Source: Clonostachys chloroleuca
Lineage: Eukaryota > Ascomycota > Sordariomycetes > Hypocreales > Bionectriaceae
NCBI GenBank assembly: GCA_037952775.1
Contig: JBANAY010000001.1
Span: forward strand, 2,108,001 to 2,172,000
DNA length: 64,000 nucleotides
Direction of reading: 5' to 3'
The stretch's first letter is position 1, and the number at the start of each line of letters is the position of its first letter. The notes under the pieces were generated by a model. That model was given only the letters and a program-made list of their open reading frames with translations, had not been told where the DNA came from and made no database searches. Positions 35,326 to 47,200 of the stretch are shown here, piece by piece. Position numbers and translations under genes: made by a program.

Positions 35326-37094
35326 CTCAAAGCAAACGCTGTTGATGAGATGGGTACATTGAGCAGTCGAAGACAAGAAGCAGGCACTGACACAGGAAAA
35401 GGAAAATGATTTCCTTATATTAGGTATCATGAATAAGAGTCCTCAAGGCCGAGATACATATGGCACCTAATCCCTAGCAGTATATTCTAGCAACAAGTCC
35501 AAATATACTACAAGTGTGGGCCACGCACTCGTTGCCGTGATTACTGTGTATGAAAACACTCAGTTGAAAACTTGCATATCAAAGGCTACGCGGTTACTGA
35601 GACCTGGCGCAGTTCTCAGTTTCACCATGGAAAGGAATGCTCTTCCAATACTAGCCCTCCCGACTCCATCCGTGTTAAGAATCTCACATGGCATTGATGG
35701 AGGTTCATGCAGGGGGTTGCTACCTACCGGATTGGGGTGCATTGACCCATAGTAGTGAGTTGTGGCTACGGACATTTGTAGAAAGTATCATTGACGAGCG
35801 CGGGGCCGTCATTTGATGGATGGAAGGCTGGGGATCTGGACGTGTGAAAGAGAACAGATCTCTGCAACAAGTTTAAGGTGTTTCAACGAACGGGCGGGTG
35901 AGGGACTAAGACGATTGGTGGGTTGATTCAGGGAGACGCAGGGAGGTACATTCATGCGTATCGGACCCTCGAGAGCGTCTCAATTGGGAGACGGAGAGGC
36001 GAAGGATCCTGATGGACATGGAATCGGTGGGTGGAAGGATGCAGGGTGCGCGAATCGGGACTTCCTGCTACATTCATCTCATTGGCAAAGGACAACTACA
36101 CAAGACCAATCCGGCAATACGGCCAGTCAAGCCAGCCGGATGGTCTGAGTGGTATCTCAGGCCATGCACTGGCAAAGATTCGTTCACCATATGACCACAC
36201 CACCGTTGCCTTGGAGAGATTTGATATGCAGCACGTTACCCTGGGCCGTTCTCAGTGTTTTAGAGCTTCCGAGGGCGACGCTAGGGAAGCACACCTATTG
36301 GGCGTGCGTGCCAGGGCAGGTCGTGTCTGCTATAATGTGCATGCGCCAAGCTGATACCATACCGCCCCTCCATGGACGAGAATGTGGCAGACCGAGAGGC
36401 TAGTTCAACACGGATGCCGTCAAGCCAAGAGTGAATCGCAGACCGGAAGAGACGGTGAACACACTGAGCAGGAAGCACGCAGATCCAGCGGCGAAAAACT
36501 TAAGGATAGGCGATTAACATGCGCCATGCCGCGCCTACGCAACTGCTAGCTCGTAGAGTCCCACGCCCTGACAGCGACAAGGCTCAGAAATAGAACAATG
36601 CCCATGGGTTCAACACCGGAGGATCCCACTATTGGCGCTGCCCGTTGGCCGTGTCTAGGTGGTAACGAGGCTAAATGGCTACGACGCACCGGCTGGAAAA
36701 GCTCCCTGGCCCAGTGGCCCCTCCAGCCCCTCTCTCCCTGGCGGGTCTCCGGGCCCTGGCCAACGGCCGCAAAGGGACACTTGTTCTCTTCAGCCGCCCC
36801 CCCACACGCAGCCTGAGAGTTCCCCACTGTGGGCACCTGCGCTTGCCGGCTGCGGATGCCCTGCTTACCTGAGCTACAGTGCTATTATGTGCTGCTGGAG
36901 TTGTTGCCAGCTTACACCAACGGCCAAGTGGTAAAGGTGGCTACATTACAAAACCGCCCTCGACCCAGCCGAGATCTGTTCCTGAACCTTCTCTTTCCAT
37001 TCAACCCGACTCCTTCTCTGTCCTTGTTTGTCTCCCGCGCTGGCTTCGGGTTTTTGTCAATCATCGTTCTTGAAGAAGCTACAGCATACCCACC
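35326..37094. other. Intergenic region upstream of PDI
   Basis: 1.8 kb with no credible gene. The last 250 bases include pyrimidine-rich sequence fitting a leader for the highly expressed PDI gene. I looked for an unfolded-protein-response element and did not recognise one. Confidence 0.45.
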
Positions 37095-38778
37095 ATGCAG
37101 CAGAAGCGTCTCGCCGCCGGCCTCGTTGCCGCCTTCGCCGCCTACGTCCAGGCCGATTCCGACGTCACCCAGTTGACCAAGGACACCTTCGCCGACTTCG
37201 TCAAGGCCAACGACCTGGTCCTTGCTGAGTGTAAGTGTCTTTTCCTTGAATACCCTGCGGTGTTGGGTTCAATTGCTGATATGGTGTTACCCTGCAGTCT
37301 TCGCTCCCTGGTGCGGCCACTGCAAGGCCCTTGCCCCCGAGTACGAAGAGGCTGCTACCTCCCTCAAGGAGAAGGACATCAAGCTCGCCAAGGTTGACTG
37401 CACTGAGGAGGCCGACCTGTGCAAGGAGTATGGCGTTGAGGGTTACCCTACCCTCAAGGTCTTCCGTGGCCTTGAGAACATCAGCCCCTACGGTGGTCAG
37501 CGCAAGGCTGCTGCGTAAGAACCCCCATCTCCCCCGAGTCTCGTGCTCTGAGAATACGAGCGACTGCTTCATTTGGGTTCAAAATAGCTAATTTTCCGTC
37601 TCTGTTTTAGTATCACCTCCTACATGGTGAAGCAGTCCCTGCCCGCCGTCTCCATCCTGAACAAGGACACCCTCGAGGACTTCAAGACCGCCGACAAGGT
37701 CGTTCTTGTTGCCTACATCGCTGCTGACGACAAGGCCAGCAACGAGACTTTCGGCAAGGTTGCTGAGACCCTCCGTGATACCTACCTCTTCGGTGGCGTC
37801 AACGACGCCGCCGTCGCTGAGGCTGAGGGCGTCAAGGCCCCCGCCATCGTCCTCTACAAGTCTTTCGACGAGGGCAAGAACACCTTCACCGAGAAGTTCG
37901 ACGAGAAGGCTATCACAGACTTCGCCAAGACTGCTGCCACACCCCTCATTGGCGAGGTCGGTCCTGAGACCTACTCCGGCTACATGTCCGCCGGTATCCC
38001 TCTCGCCTACATCTTCGCTGAGACCGAGGAGGAGCGCGCATCTCTCGGCAAGGACCTTCGCCCTATCGCTGAGAAGTTCAAGGGCAAGATCAACTTCGCC
38101 ACCATTGACGCCAAGGCTTTCGGTGCTCACGCCGGAAACCTGAATCTTAAGACCGATAAGTTCCCCTCTTTCGCTATCCAGGACGTTTCCAAGAACCAGA
38201 AGTACCCCTTCGACCAGGAGGCTGAGATCACCCACGACTCCATCGCCAAGTTCGTTGAGGAGTTCTCCACTGGCAAGATCGAGCCCAGCATCAAGTCTGA
38301 GCCCATCCCCGAGACCCAGGAGGGTCCCGTCACAGTCGTTGTTGCCAAGTCCTACAACGATATCGTCCTTGATGACACCAAGGATGTCCTGATCGAGTTC
38401 TACGCCCCCTGGTGCGGTCACTGCAAGGCTCTCGCTCCCAAGTACGAGGAGCTTGGTGCCCTCTACGCTAAAAGCGAGTTCAAGGACAAGGTTGTCATCG
38501 CCAAGGTTGATGCTACCCTGAATGACGTTCCCGATGAGATCCAGGGCTTCCCCACCATCAAGCTCTACCCCGCCGGTGGCAAGGACGCCCCCGTCACCTA
38601 CCAGGGTGCCCGCACCGTTGAGGACTTCATTGAGTTCATCAAGGAGAACGGCAAGCACAAGGCCGTCGTCAGCGTTCCCCAGGAGGAGGAGACCTCCACT
38701 TCCGAGTCTACTGCCTCCGCCACCGACAAGGCCGAGGAGACCAAGAAGGCTGAGGAGACTGAGCACGATGAGCTGTAA
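37095..38778 (+). CDS. PDI1: Protein disulfide isomerase (ER)
   Basis: An ER-lumen oxidoreductase that forms and rearranges disulfide bonds. Exons 37095-37230, 37298-37514 and 37611-38778 give 506 aa. The order is a signal peptide (about residues 1-20, ending AAYVQA), thioredoxin domain a with active site CGHC (Cys51 and Cys54, in [17 protein letters not shown]), the inactive b and b' domains, thioredoxin domain a' with a second CGHC (Cys386 and Cys389, in [17 protein letters not shown]), and an acidic tail ending in HDEL, the ER-retrieval signal. This domain order and length match fungal PDI1. Codon use is strongly biased to C-ending codons, as expected for an abundant protein. A 392-codon open frame on the opposite strand is a by-product of that bias. 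The gene converges on the small mitochondrial protein gene. Confidence 0.97.
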
Positions 38779-39200
38779 ATTGGAACAAACTGTATTAGTG
38801 ACAATGCGATATTGATGAGCTTTAACGGGCGCCGGTTTTATGAACGGAATCGAGAAGTATGGTATCTTCGGTAGATTCTTTGCGGTTTATGGAATTTCTT
38901 AAAAACGTTTCTTTTTTTTTGATACTTGAATTCCCAACTAGGCGATTGCTACTATTGACCACCTTAAGTGCTTGTGTCTCGTGTGATTGCTTTTTTGATC
39001 TTTGACAACAGGTTGATTTACAAGACGCGTGATGAAGATGTACATGAACATGATGCTCTGAATTGAATCCCCTCTTCGTATCCATCGACTGTTTTACAGA
39101 GAAATGCCATGAGTGAAAAGTTGAACATTCCAAAACCGACCTTGGTGCGCCCCTTGCTACATCCTTTCGAGGGTTTCTTCTTCCTTGCAAGTTTGGTATC
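38779..39200. other. Convergent 3' region after PDI
   Basis: 422 bases between two facing stop codons, AT-rich, with a poly-T tract near 38912. It should hold both 3' UTRs. Confidence 0.5.
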
Positions 39201-39780
39201 TTAGTTCTTCTTCTCCTGTACCCTTTGCTCGAGGTTCTGGACGTAGCTGGTGAGACGGGTGACGGATGCTTGGAGGGTCTGTTTGTTTCCGATGTTACGT
39301 TAGTGATAGGTTTCTAGAAGGGGGGTTGTGGCGTGTTCCTGAGCTCTTCGGAGCGTAGCATGGCGCATGAACGGCGCGGTTCGGTCCAGCTCGGAAAATC
39401 CATCAAGCTCCGGCCACGAAGCTCGAGGAAATCGGTTGAGATGGGGGCTTGCACGTACGTAGATGTCCTCGGTCAGCAGGTCGTTTGCGGTCTTGTACTC
39501 GCCGACGAGGTAGGTGTATACGGCGCTGCCGGTGAGGGCGGTGCCAAGGAGGAAGCCGAAGAGTCTGTTGAGCGTCGGGAGTACATTTGTCAGTCCACGG
39601 AAACGAGCCCCCGGCGTGCTAATTAACACTGTAAAAGAAGGTTCCTCACCCTGAGCGGAAGGCTCCGTAGGGCTTCTTGGCTGGGAGAGGTGCAGCGTCG
39701 GCCATGCGGCGTGACGAGGTGTGGAAAGTGCGCGCGGCGAGGCGAGCGCCCGGCAGCAGTGATCTCGTGGCGCCCAGCAT
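39201..39780 (-). CDS. Small mitochondrial single-span membrane protein, conserved hypothetical
   Basis: Exons on the minus strand, 39780-39650, 39564-39459 and 39278-39201, join to 104 aa. The N-terminus (MLGATRSLLPGARLAARTFH) is an Arg/Leu-rich mitochondrial presequence of the TSSRR-cleavage type. A Gly-rich hydrophobic span, LFGFLLGTALTGSAVYTYLV, follows at about residues 45-64. The C-terminus (LTEDIYTLQASVTRLTSYVQ and on to QRVQEKKN) is a short coiled coil. I do not recognise the family with certainty; the layout of presequence, one membrane helix and coiled coil is common among small inner-membrane assembly or organising factors. The same strand also has a longer open frame starting upstream at 39936, but the presequence starts at 39780. 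The gene is divergent from VPS71, 408 bases away. Confidence 0.78.
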
Positions 39781-40188
39781 GGTTGTGTGAAGAGATTTTC
39801 TGGTTCGACTGTCGCGAAAGGGGGTGGGAGGACCGTTCGTTGGTATCGAGGTCGAGGGGCGAGGTTCGATGAGTTGTCGATCGAGGAATGCGAGCGAAAC
39901 TGGAGTCGTCGTAGTCGTCGGTATGCTCTGGAGCAATGGGAACTTGGTAGTGTGGGCTTTCTCGGAATATCTGGGAACAAATCAGGTTCTGTGATTGGTC
40001 GGATCGACCGAATTTGGGGAAAGCTCTGTTGGCTGTTGGAGTAGGTAAGCTCGGGTAGTTTTTCCGGCACTCTTAAATCACTGGCGAAACTTTGGACGTC
40101 ATCAATTGACCGCGCCTACTTTTTCTTAGAATTTTAGTTCTTCTTCTTCTTTTTACTTGAGGTGGAAGAGGAGAGGGACCGAGCCAAC
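39781..40188. promoter_or_regulatory. Divergent promoter region between the small mitochondrial gene and VPS71
   Basis: 408 bases between two start codons facing away from each other, so a shared bidirectional promoter is likely. A T-rich tract at about 40120-40155 on the plus strand lies just before the VPS71 start. Confidence 0.5.
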
Positions 40189-41075
40189 ATGAACAATTTT
40201 GGGGTTCTCGAAATCGCGAGCGCCAAGAAGACGTCTGCACCAGGATGGGCCTATGTCCCTGACACGGGCGTGCAGTCCTCATCCCTCCAACCCGCGAATC
40301 GCAAACGTGCTAGGAACGCGCCTGGGCTTAGTATCGGGGACTTGACAGCGCGCCAAGAAGTGAAAATCAGAAAGGAGGTGGAGGCTCTGGGCCAGGACTG
40401 GGGCAAGGACAACACGATACCAGTCCCCGTGCGACCTGGGAGCAGAGGTGCGTGTCTACGATTTGTTCACGTCCCTCGCCGAGCTGCCATGCTAACAAGT
40501 GGACGACAGCCCAGGGGAAAAGCACGGCGAACGTACGCAAGATATTACAATCACAGAAGACGTTCGCGAACCACCTGGACGATTTTCTAGCGCTACAGCA
40601 GTCAGAAGCAGGCGGCGGGCCCGCGGCGGCTGGGGCTAACAGCAAACGGCCAGCTGCGAACGCGAATGCCGGCAAGGGCCAGAATGCCAGCAACGACGAA
40701 GACTCACACATGCTGGACGTGGATGACTCAATTCGCTTGCCTCCCATCTTGGAGCCATTCCACGGACCAGAGGCCTCTGGTGACAACGATGCACCCGCCG
40801 CGCCGCTCCCTGGTGACAACGACCCCCTCCTCGTATCAAGGGTACCCGAACCTCCATCCGATGCGGAGCTCCGACAGTTGCTGGATCATCCGCCGCTCAT
40901 GTACTTGGAAGCTAGAGGCACGTACGACGCGGATGGGCAGCCTGCGAAGCGAGTGTTTTGTGAGATCTGCGGGTACTGGGGGAGAGTGAGGTGTATGAAG
41001 TGCGGGACAAGAGTTTGTGCACTGGATTGTTTGGAGACGCATCGTGAGGAATGTGTTACAAGATACGGGCTGTGA
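40189..41075 (+). CDS. VPS71: HIT zinc-finger protein, SWR1 complex subunit Vps71/Swc6 (ZNHIT1)
   Basis: A subunit of the SWR1 chromatin remodeller, which puts histone H2A.Z into nucleosomes. Exons 40189-40447 and 40510-41075 give 274 aa. The C-terminal zf-HIT domain is complete, with metal-ligand pairs in CEICGYWGRVRCMKC followed by CALDC and HREEC. Upstream is a conserved segment for this family (RKILQSQKTFANHLDDF), then a low-complexity Ala/Asn/Asp linker. The N-terminal part contains NRKRARNAPGLS, a basic patch likely for nuclear entry. The position of the HIT finger at the extreme C-terminus and the upstream NHLDDF-type segment favour Vps71 over other HIT proteins such as Bcd1. The ThrRS gene follows 453 bases downstream on the same strand. 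Confidence 0.88.
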
Positions 41076-41528
41076 AGAATGGCGGTATCGGACGACGTGC
41101 TTGGGAAACGGCGTTGGTTGGCGACACTTAATAGCGGTGATAGATACCCTGGTTTGATTTTATTGGGCAGTTTACTTTGTGGCATTGAGCTGACGTCTGG
41201 CATGGGAAAAAATATGGGGGTTGAGAGATGAATGACTCTTTGGTTCTCCGAATGGGATGAGGCAGCGAAAACGTGAGTAATTACCATGTGTTTCATTTCA
41301 TAGCACGTAGCATCAGCGCACGGAACCGTACGAGCGGCGATATTATGGGCACGGAGTCGGAGCTGTGGTGTGAGTCAGTCAACAGCGCAGTCAGTGGAAG
41401 CAGCGAAGGGAGCCCCCCACCTTCGCTTTTTATGCCCCTCCAGCCCCGCCATCGTTCTACGGCGGATAAGGATTTTGATTCCACGTTTGACCTGACCCCG
41501 TCACATCATTGTGCAAACAGCAGACACA
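41076..41528. other. Spacer between VPS71 and ThrRS
   Basis: 453 bases containing the VPS71 3' UTR and the ThrRS promoter. No other feature seen. Confidence 0.5.
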
Positions 41529-44237
41529 ATGGCATCTGAGCAAGTCGAGCCTCCAAAGCCTGCCGAGGGCGCCCCCGCCCAGGAGCTGCCTTCGCGCCCA
41601 GCCAAGCAGCCCAAGGAGAAGCCCGCCAAGGGCAACAAGAAGGCCGGTCTTGAGGTTCGCATCCCCCCCGCCGTTGAAATCGATAGATTGGGCTGCTTCC
41701 GAACACGACACCGAACAGCGCCACGACCTTTATGTCCCATGTGCGCCAATTGACTGACATTTTACGTCTCGTTTTAGCTGCCCGAACTGCCCGAATACAT
41801 CCAGCACCGACTCGACCTCTTTGACAAGATCAAGGCTAAGTACGATGCCGAAATTGCTGGTGCGTCACGCTTCAAGGGGACGGCGAGTTGTGGCAGTTGA
41901 GAGAAAATTATGTCGGTTCTGGAAACTAACAATGGGATAGCCAAACCGCGTGACGAGATCACCATCCAGCTTCCCAACGGAAAGGAGGAGAAGGGCGTAG
42001 CTTGGGAGACCACCCCCGCGTCGATTGCTAAGGGTATTTCGAAGTCGCTGCTTGAGCGCACAGTCATCTCCCAGGTCGACGGAGAGCTCTGGGATCTCAC
42101 CCGACCCCTTGAAAAGAGCTGCAAGCTCGAGTTGATCGACTTTGAGAATATCGAGGGCAAGAAGGTTTTCTGGCACTCTTCGGCACACATCCTGGGCGAA
42201 GCCTGCGAGAGACGATTCGGCTGCTACCTCTGCAATGGTCCCCCCACCGAGGACCCCCCGGTTTCTACTACGACATGGCCAACATGGAGGGGTAGGTTTT
42301 GTGCTTGGAAAGTTGTCCCTGGCATAAATCAGTACTAACGCTCTTTGCAGCAAGGTCGTTGCCGAAGAGGATAAGAAGGCACTGGAGAACATTTCCAGCT
42401 CCATCATCAAGGAGAAGCAGCCATTTGAGCGTCTCGAGATGACCAAGGAGGAGCTTGTTGAGATGTTCAAGTACAGCAAATACAAGCTTCACTTCATCAA
42501 CCAGCGCGTTCCCGACGGAACCAAGAGTACAGTATATCGATGCGGTCCTCTGATCGATCTCTGCCGTGGTCCCCACGTCCCTCACACCGGAAACATCAAG
42601 GCATTCTCCGTTCTCAAGGTAAGAGAAGAGTTCCCCTGATGAGAAGTATGCCAAACTTACGTGTTTAAAAGAACTCTGCTGCATACTGGCTTGGAAACAG
42701 CCAGAATGAGTCTGTCCAGCGAATTTCCGGCATTTCATTCCCCGACAAGAAGGCTCTGGAAGAGTACAAGACCTTCCTCGCCGAGGCTGCTAAGCGGAAC
42801 CACCGCAAAATCGGCCAGGACCAGAAACTCTTCTTTTTCGACGAGGTGTCTCCTGGTTCTGCCTTCTGGCTTCCCCATGGAACCCGCATCTACAGCTCTC
42901 TCATGACTTTGATGCAAGAGCAGTACCGCCTGCGAGGGTTCCAGGAGGTCATGTCTCCCAACATGTACAAGTCTGACCTGTGGAAGACGTCTGGACACTG
43001 GGGCCACTACGCCGAGAACATGTTCACTTTCGATGTCGAGAAGGAGAAGTTCGGCTTGAAGCCCATGAACTGCCCCGGGCACTGCAAGATCTTTGCCCAC
43101 TCAGACATTACCTACAAGGACCTCCCCTGGAGGATGGCAGATTTCGGTGTCCTTCACCGTAATGAGTTCTCCGGTGCCTTGTCTGGACTTACTCGAGTTC
43201 GCAGATTCCAGCAGGATGATGCTCACATCTTCTGTACCGTAGAGCAGGTAAGCGAGACAGGACTCTTGGGACTGGCCCCAAATTACGCCGACATCAGCTA
43301 ATTTCCTTCTAGATTCGTGATGAGATCGAAGGCGCCTTCGACTTCCTGTATGCTGTTTACGGTCTCTTCGGATTCCAGTTCAAGCTCAAGCTCTCTACCC
43401 GCCCAGAGAGCTTTATTGGAGACATCGCTGTCTGGGACATGGCTGAGGACAAGCTGAGGCAAGCTCTTGATTCCTTCGTCGAGAAGATTGACAGCAAGTG
43501 GGAGGAGAACCCCGGTGACGGTGCCTTTTACGGTCCCAAGATCGACATCACCGTCTATGATGCTCTGAGGCGTGACTTCCAGTGCGGTACCATCCAGCTG
43601 GATTTCAACCTGCCCAAGCGCTTCAAGCTTCGCTACGTCGCTTCCAAGGACGAGAAGCTGGCCGAGAAGTCAGCCGATGATGACGACCTGCCAACCGGCT
43701 ACGGCCGCCCCGTCATGGTTCACCGTGCTATTCTAGGCAGCTTCGAGCGAATGATTGGAATCCTCACAGAGCACTTTGCCGGAAAGTGGCCATTCTGGAT
43801 CAGCCCTCGCCAGGTCCTGGTCGTGCCAGTCATGCCAGCAGCGAATGACTACGCACAGGAGGTGGCGAAGAAGTTCTCAGAGAAGGGACTGTTCGCCGAC
43901 GCCGACCTGAGCGCAAACACTTTCCAGAAGAAGATCCGCACAGGACAGCTGGAGCAGTACAATTTTATTTTCGGTCAGTTAACCCCCCTTCAGGATGTTT
44001 TATTCCAAAAGAGAGAATTATAAAAAAGAAAAGAAAAAAATCACTACGGTGGCTTAAGTCTAGCGCTAACATTTCAATATAGTCGTCGGAGCTGAGGAAG
44101 CTGAGTCAAAGACGGTCAACATCCGCAACAGAGACGACCAGAGCACACAATCCAAGGGCGAGCTGATCCCCGTCGACACCGCCCTGGAGCACCTCCTGAA
44201 ACTGAAGGAGGAGAGGAGACTAGAGAACAAGTTTTAG
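41529..44237 (+). CDS. THS1: Threonyl-tRNA synthetase, cytosolic type, one apparent frameshift
   Basis: This enzyme charges tRNA-Thr. Exons: 41529-41654, 41778-41859, 41941-42291, 42351-42618, 42672-43247, 43313-43973, 44083-44237; restored length about 739 aa. After a Lys/Pro-rich N-terminal tail comes a TGS domain ([16 protein letters not shown]), the editing/second additional domain ([17 protein letters not shown]), and a class II catalytic core. The core shows the zinc-site Cys in MNCPGHC, motif 2 ([19 protein letters not shown]) and motif 3 ([18 protein letters not shown]). A C-terminal anticodon-binding domain begins near [11 protein letters not shown]. The first donor (gttcgc) is non-canonical beyond GT and is my least certain boundary. 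The C run at 42254-42259 has six bases where the conserved [11 protein letters not shown] needs seven. Because the gene is essential, I read this as a missed base. Confidence 0.93.
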
Positions 44238-47200
44238 ACTAGGACTTAGACTTGGTTAGGTTTGCGAGCAGGTAGCGAGAAAGAGAGCCAGTCAGAGGAA
44301 AGTGAAAACAAAAAAACTTATGAGGAAATCTTGTTCTCGCATGCATGTGTTCAGACTCGGCGAGTACTTTTTCTCGCAAAGCAATCATCACAATTTCCCA
44401 CACAGCTGAGGGTGGGGGTCGCTCTACGGCGGTTTCGGCTGAGACATTGTCGGGGCATTTTGTTTCTAAAAAATGAGGCGCTATTGGCGGCGTTGTGTCT
44501 AGTAACGCCCCGTATCGCCCTGCTCCCTTGCGTAGGTAGTCGCGAGGTCCGAGCCTGTCATATTTCACGGGAGTCGCTGATACCAGTCATGTATTCATAA
44601 GTTCCAGTGATGAATCAAACCCGCACAATAATGCCATCGCAGTTAAGAACGGCCGACGGAGAGGGTGGTCGAGGAACGGGCACCTTGCCCGCCTGGCGTA
44701 CCATCGCGATGCTCCCCACCACCTGGTACACTCTGAGACTTCCCACCCTCTCGCTCGCTTCGTCGGGTCATCCAGGGTCACACACCACATGATTCGCGCT
44801 GGATTGGATGGGTGTGTGAGGGAATTGGGTTTTGCTTATTAGTCAGTGTGCTGTACGACCCTCGATGCGGGCAGGAAGTTGCGGAGCGGGGAAGGCCAGG
44901 GCCTGCGTTGCATCGCCATCTGGGATCTTCTATGCAATGTGTAGATTCACAATGTGCAAGTTGGCCATTTGGGACACGATCCTGGATGTGCGCAGGACTA
45001 TGTACATGCAAGGTCACGTATACATGCTTGGTGCGCGCCGTGCTTCGCATAAGAAGTACCTCCCACTGGATGGGGGCATTAGGTCGACAGCAAAGGGCCA
45101 GGGCAGCTCCTATGCGTCGAGTTCACATCTGCCATGGCATGTGTCACAGGCCGGCGGTCTCCGCCCCAAGGTTCCTTTCCTGCTGTGGGTGTGCTGAAAG
45201 CTTGTGCACCACGAGGGAAGGCCGCGGACTGGGTTTCTGGGTCGGTTACACAAGAACAGCATGTCGCTGATCTCGGAAAGCAGTCGGGAGGTCTCTATGC
45301 AGGCAAGTCCGAGGGGGAGATGTTTCTAGTCGGTGGCCAAATGGACAGGTGCTTGCCTGCTGTACGCACCAGGGGCTTGGATTAAGGGCAGGCCGCCACC
45401 TTGTCACAGTCGCACACGCAACTGGTTGCGTGCGACTGATATATCATATTGCAGAATGTACTTGTGAGGCCATGGAGATCCACGAGCTGGAACTGGAAGG
45501 GTCGAGTCGCAGCGGGGCGCAGGGTCGAGAACGGCCTTGATTCGACGCGGATGCGCGCCGGGAAGCAGTGCGGCGGGAATACATCAGCTATCATAAAGGA
45601 CGGGAGGTGAGACACGAAGGCCTTCAAGCCTTGTCCGGGTCATTCGCACGTCCGACTGTGCGAGGGAGGAAAACGAAAAGTGAGTGACAGAAGAAGCAGC
45701 CGGCATATTCATTCCTGTTGCACCGCATACTCCCCTCCATCCGCGGCGCTCCCCCTTGCTCCATCCCATCCCATGATCCATGTGGGTGAAAATCCATGTA
45801 GACGTTCCTTCGTGTCGCACAGCGCCAACGCGTTTTGATGCGTCGGGTCCAAAGCAGAAGAGAGTGCTGCAAGAGAACTCCGCTGCGGCCCAATCAGGCT
45901 GGCCTGTCTGGACGGGTGATGGGGAAGCGTCATACGGACCCGGATCGGTTGGGTGAAGGTTGGGGGTAAGATTTGGCCCAGGGTTGCATCTTGGGACTTC
46001 CGTGTTCCAACAGCAGGTCGACCGCAGGGCCCATCCAAGCTTTTCGCCAACGGTCAATCATGTAACGGTCTGGTGGATAGGTGTGTGCCGGTATGATTCG
46101 AGCAGCAACTGCAGGTCACCGTCACGGCGGCAGAAGCTTGAAGAAGTCCATGTGTTGTGGGGAGATGCATTAGATGTAAGCCCGGCTCGCGTTGCTTACG
46201 GGCGTACAAGGTTGGTCCTGAGGTAGCGAGCAGACGCGCTAACAGGCCCTCCAAAACCCACCCGATCCCGATTGCCCACCTCGACCGCTCGGAATTTGCA
46301 ATGGCCTCGGTATGTAGCATTAGAAAGGCAATTAGCATATTGCCCGGCTGCGAGCCGTTACGGGAGTAAGCAGAGAAAGGTACTTTGCTACCGACGGCCA
46401 CCCTCAGCCTTACAGGAAGTCGGACGCTGCTATTCCTGGGGATCGACTCCTGGAGTATCTGTAGGGTCTTCTGGGCGACAGGGGCCTGGCGAGGTCCCCT
46501 CGGGGTCGGTGGGTGCCGGAAGAGACCGCCAACTTGAAATCCCAACGGCGCCCCAAGCTCACAGACATCCGTCGCGAGCTCGTAACTGATAGCGAGGCTA
46601 GAGAGGCGATGCTTAGAAGATAGCTCTCATAACGAGCTCAAAGTCCCGGTGACACCCGCCATGATCCCTGATCAGGACCGGAGGTGTCTGCACCCACCCT
46701 CATGTACCTGCCCACCAGGTTAGTAGATTGGCGGGCGGCTCCCTGGTGGCTGCATTGCGAGCAAGCAAGCACGCAACAAGACCAGGTGCGATACGGTGCC
46801 CGGCGGGTAAAGCTCTGAATATGGGGTAGCTTCCGACAGTCACCAATGGATGTGCCATATATGTGCAGAAACTATGGCATGCCTGTCCCAAATGCCTCGT
46901 TGTGGTGGCCCTCCCTGGATGTCTTGCCCGCTGACATGGGCCCGACTGTCAGCACGGCTGCCTGCTTCGGACAGCGGCAGTGAGGGATGCTGGCTGGCAC
47001 GACTCGGGCACACAGCACAGCCCGTTTCTTCGGGCGACGTGCTTTCTGCGCTCCTCTGCGCCTGGGCTTGGCGATGTTGCCCAGGCCGGTCCAGCTCAGC
47101 CCGGGAAGGAGCAAGAAGAAGCAAGCATCCACGGATGAGACAGGCTGTGTCCGTGCATGCATGTCGGTATCCGTTGCTAGCACCCAATGGCTATTCCAAA

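Noticed and set aside
35516..36403. Short plus-strand frames between the BTB gene and PDI1
   Set aside because: All are under about 110 codons, overlap in several frames and carry no motif or splice logic.
37588..38766. 392-codon open frame on the minus strand, opposite PDI1
   Set aside because: It is a mirror of the strongly codon-biased PDI gene; its translation is Leu/Gly/Val/Asp-rich with no motif.
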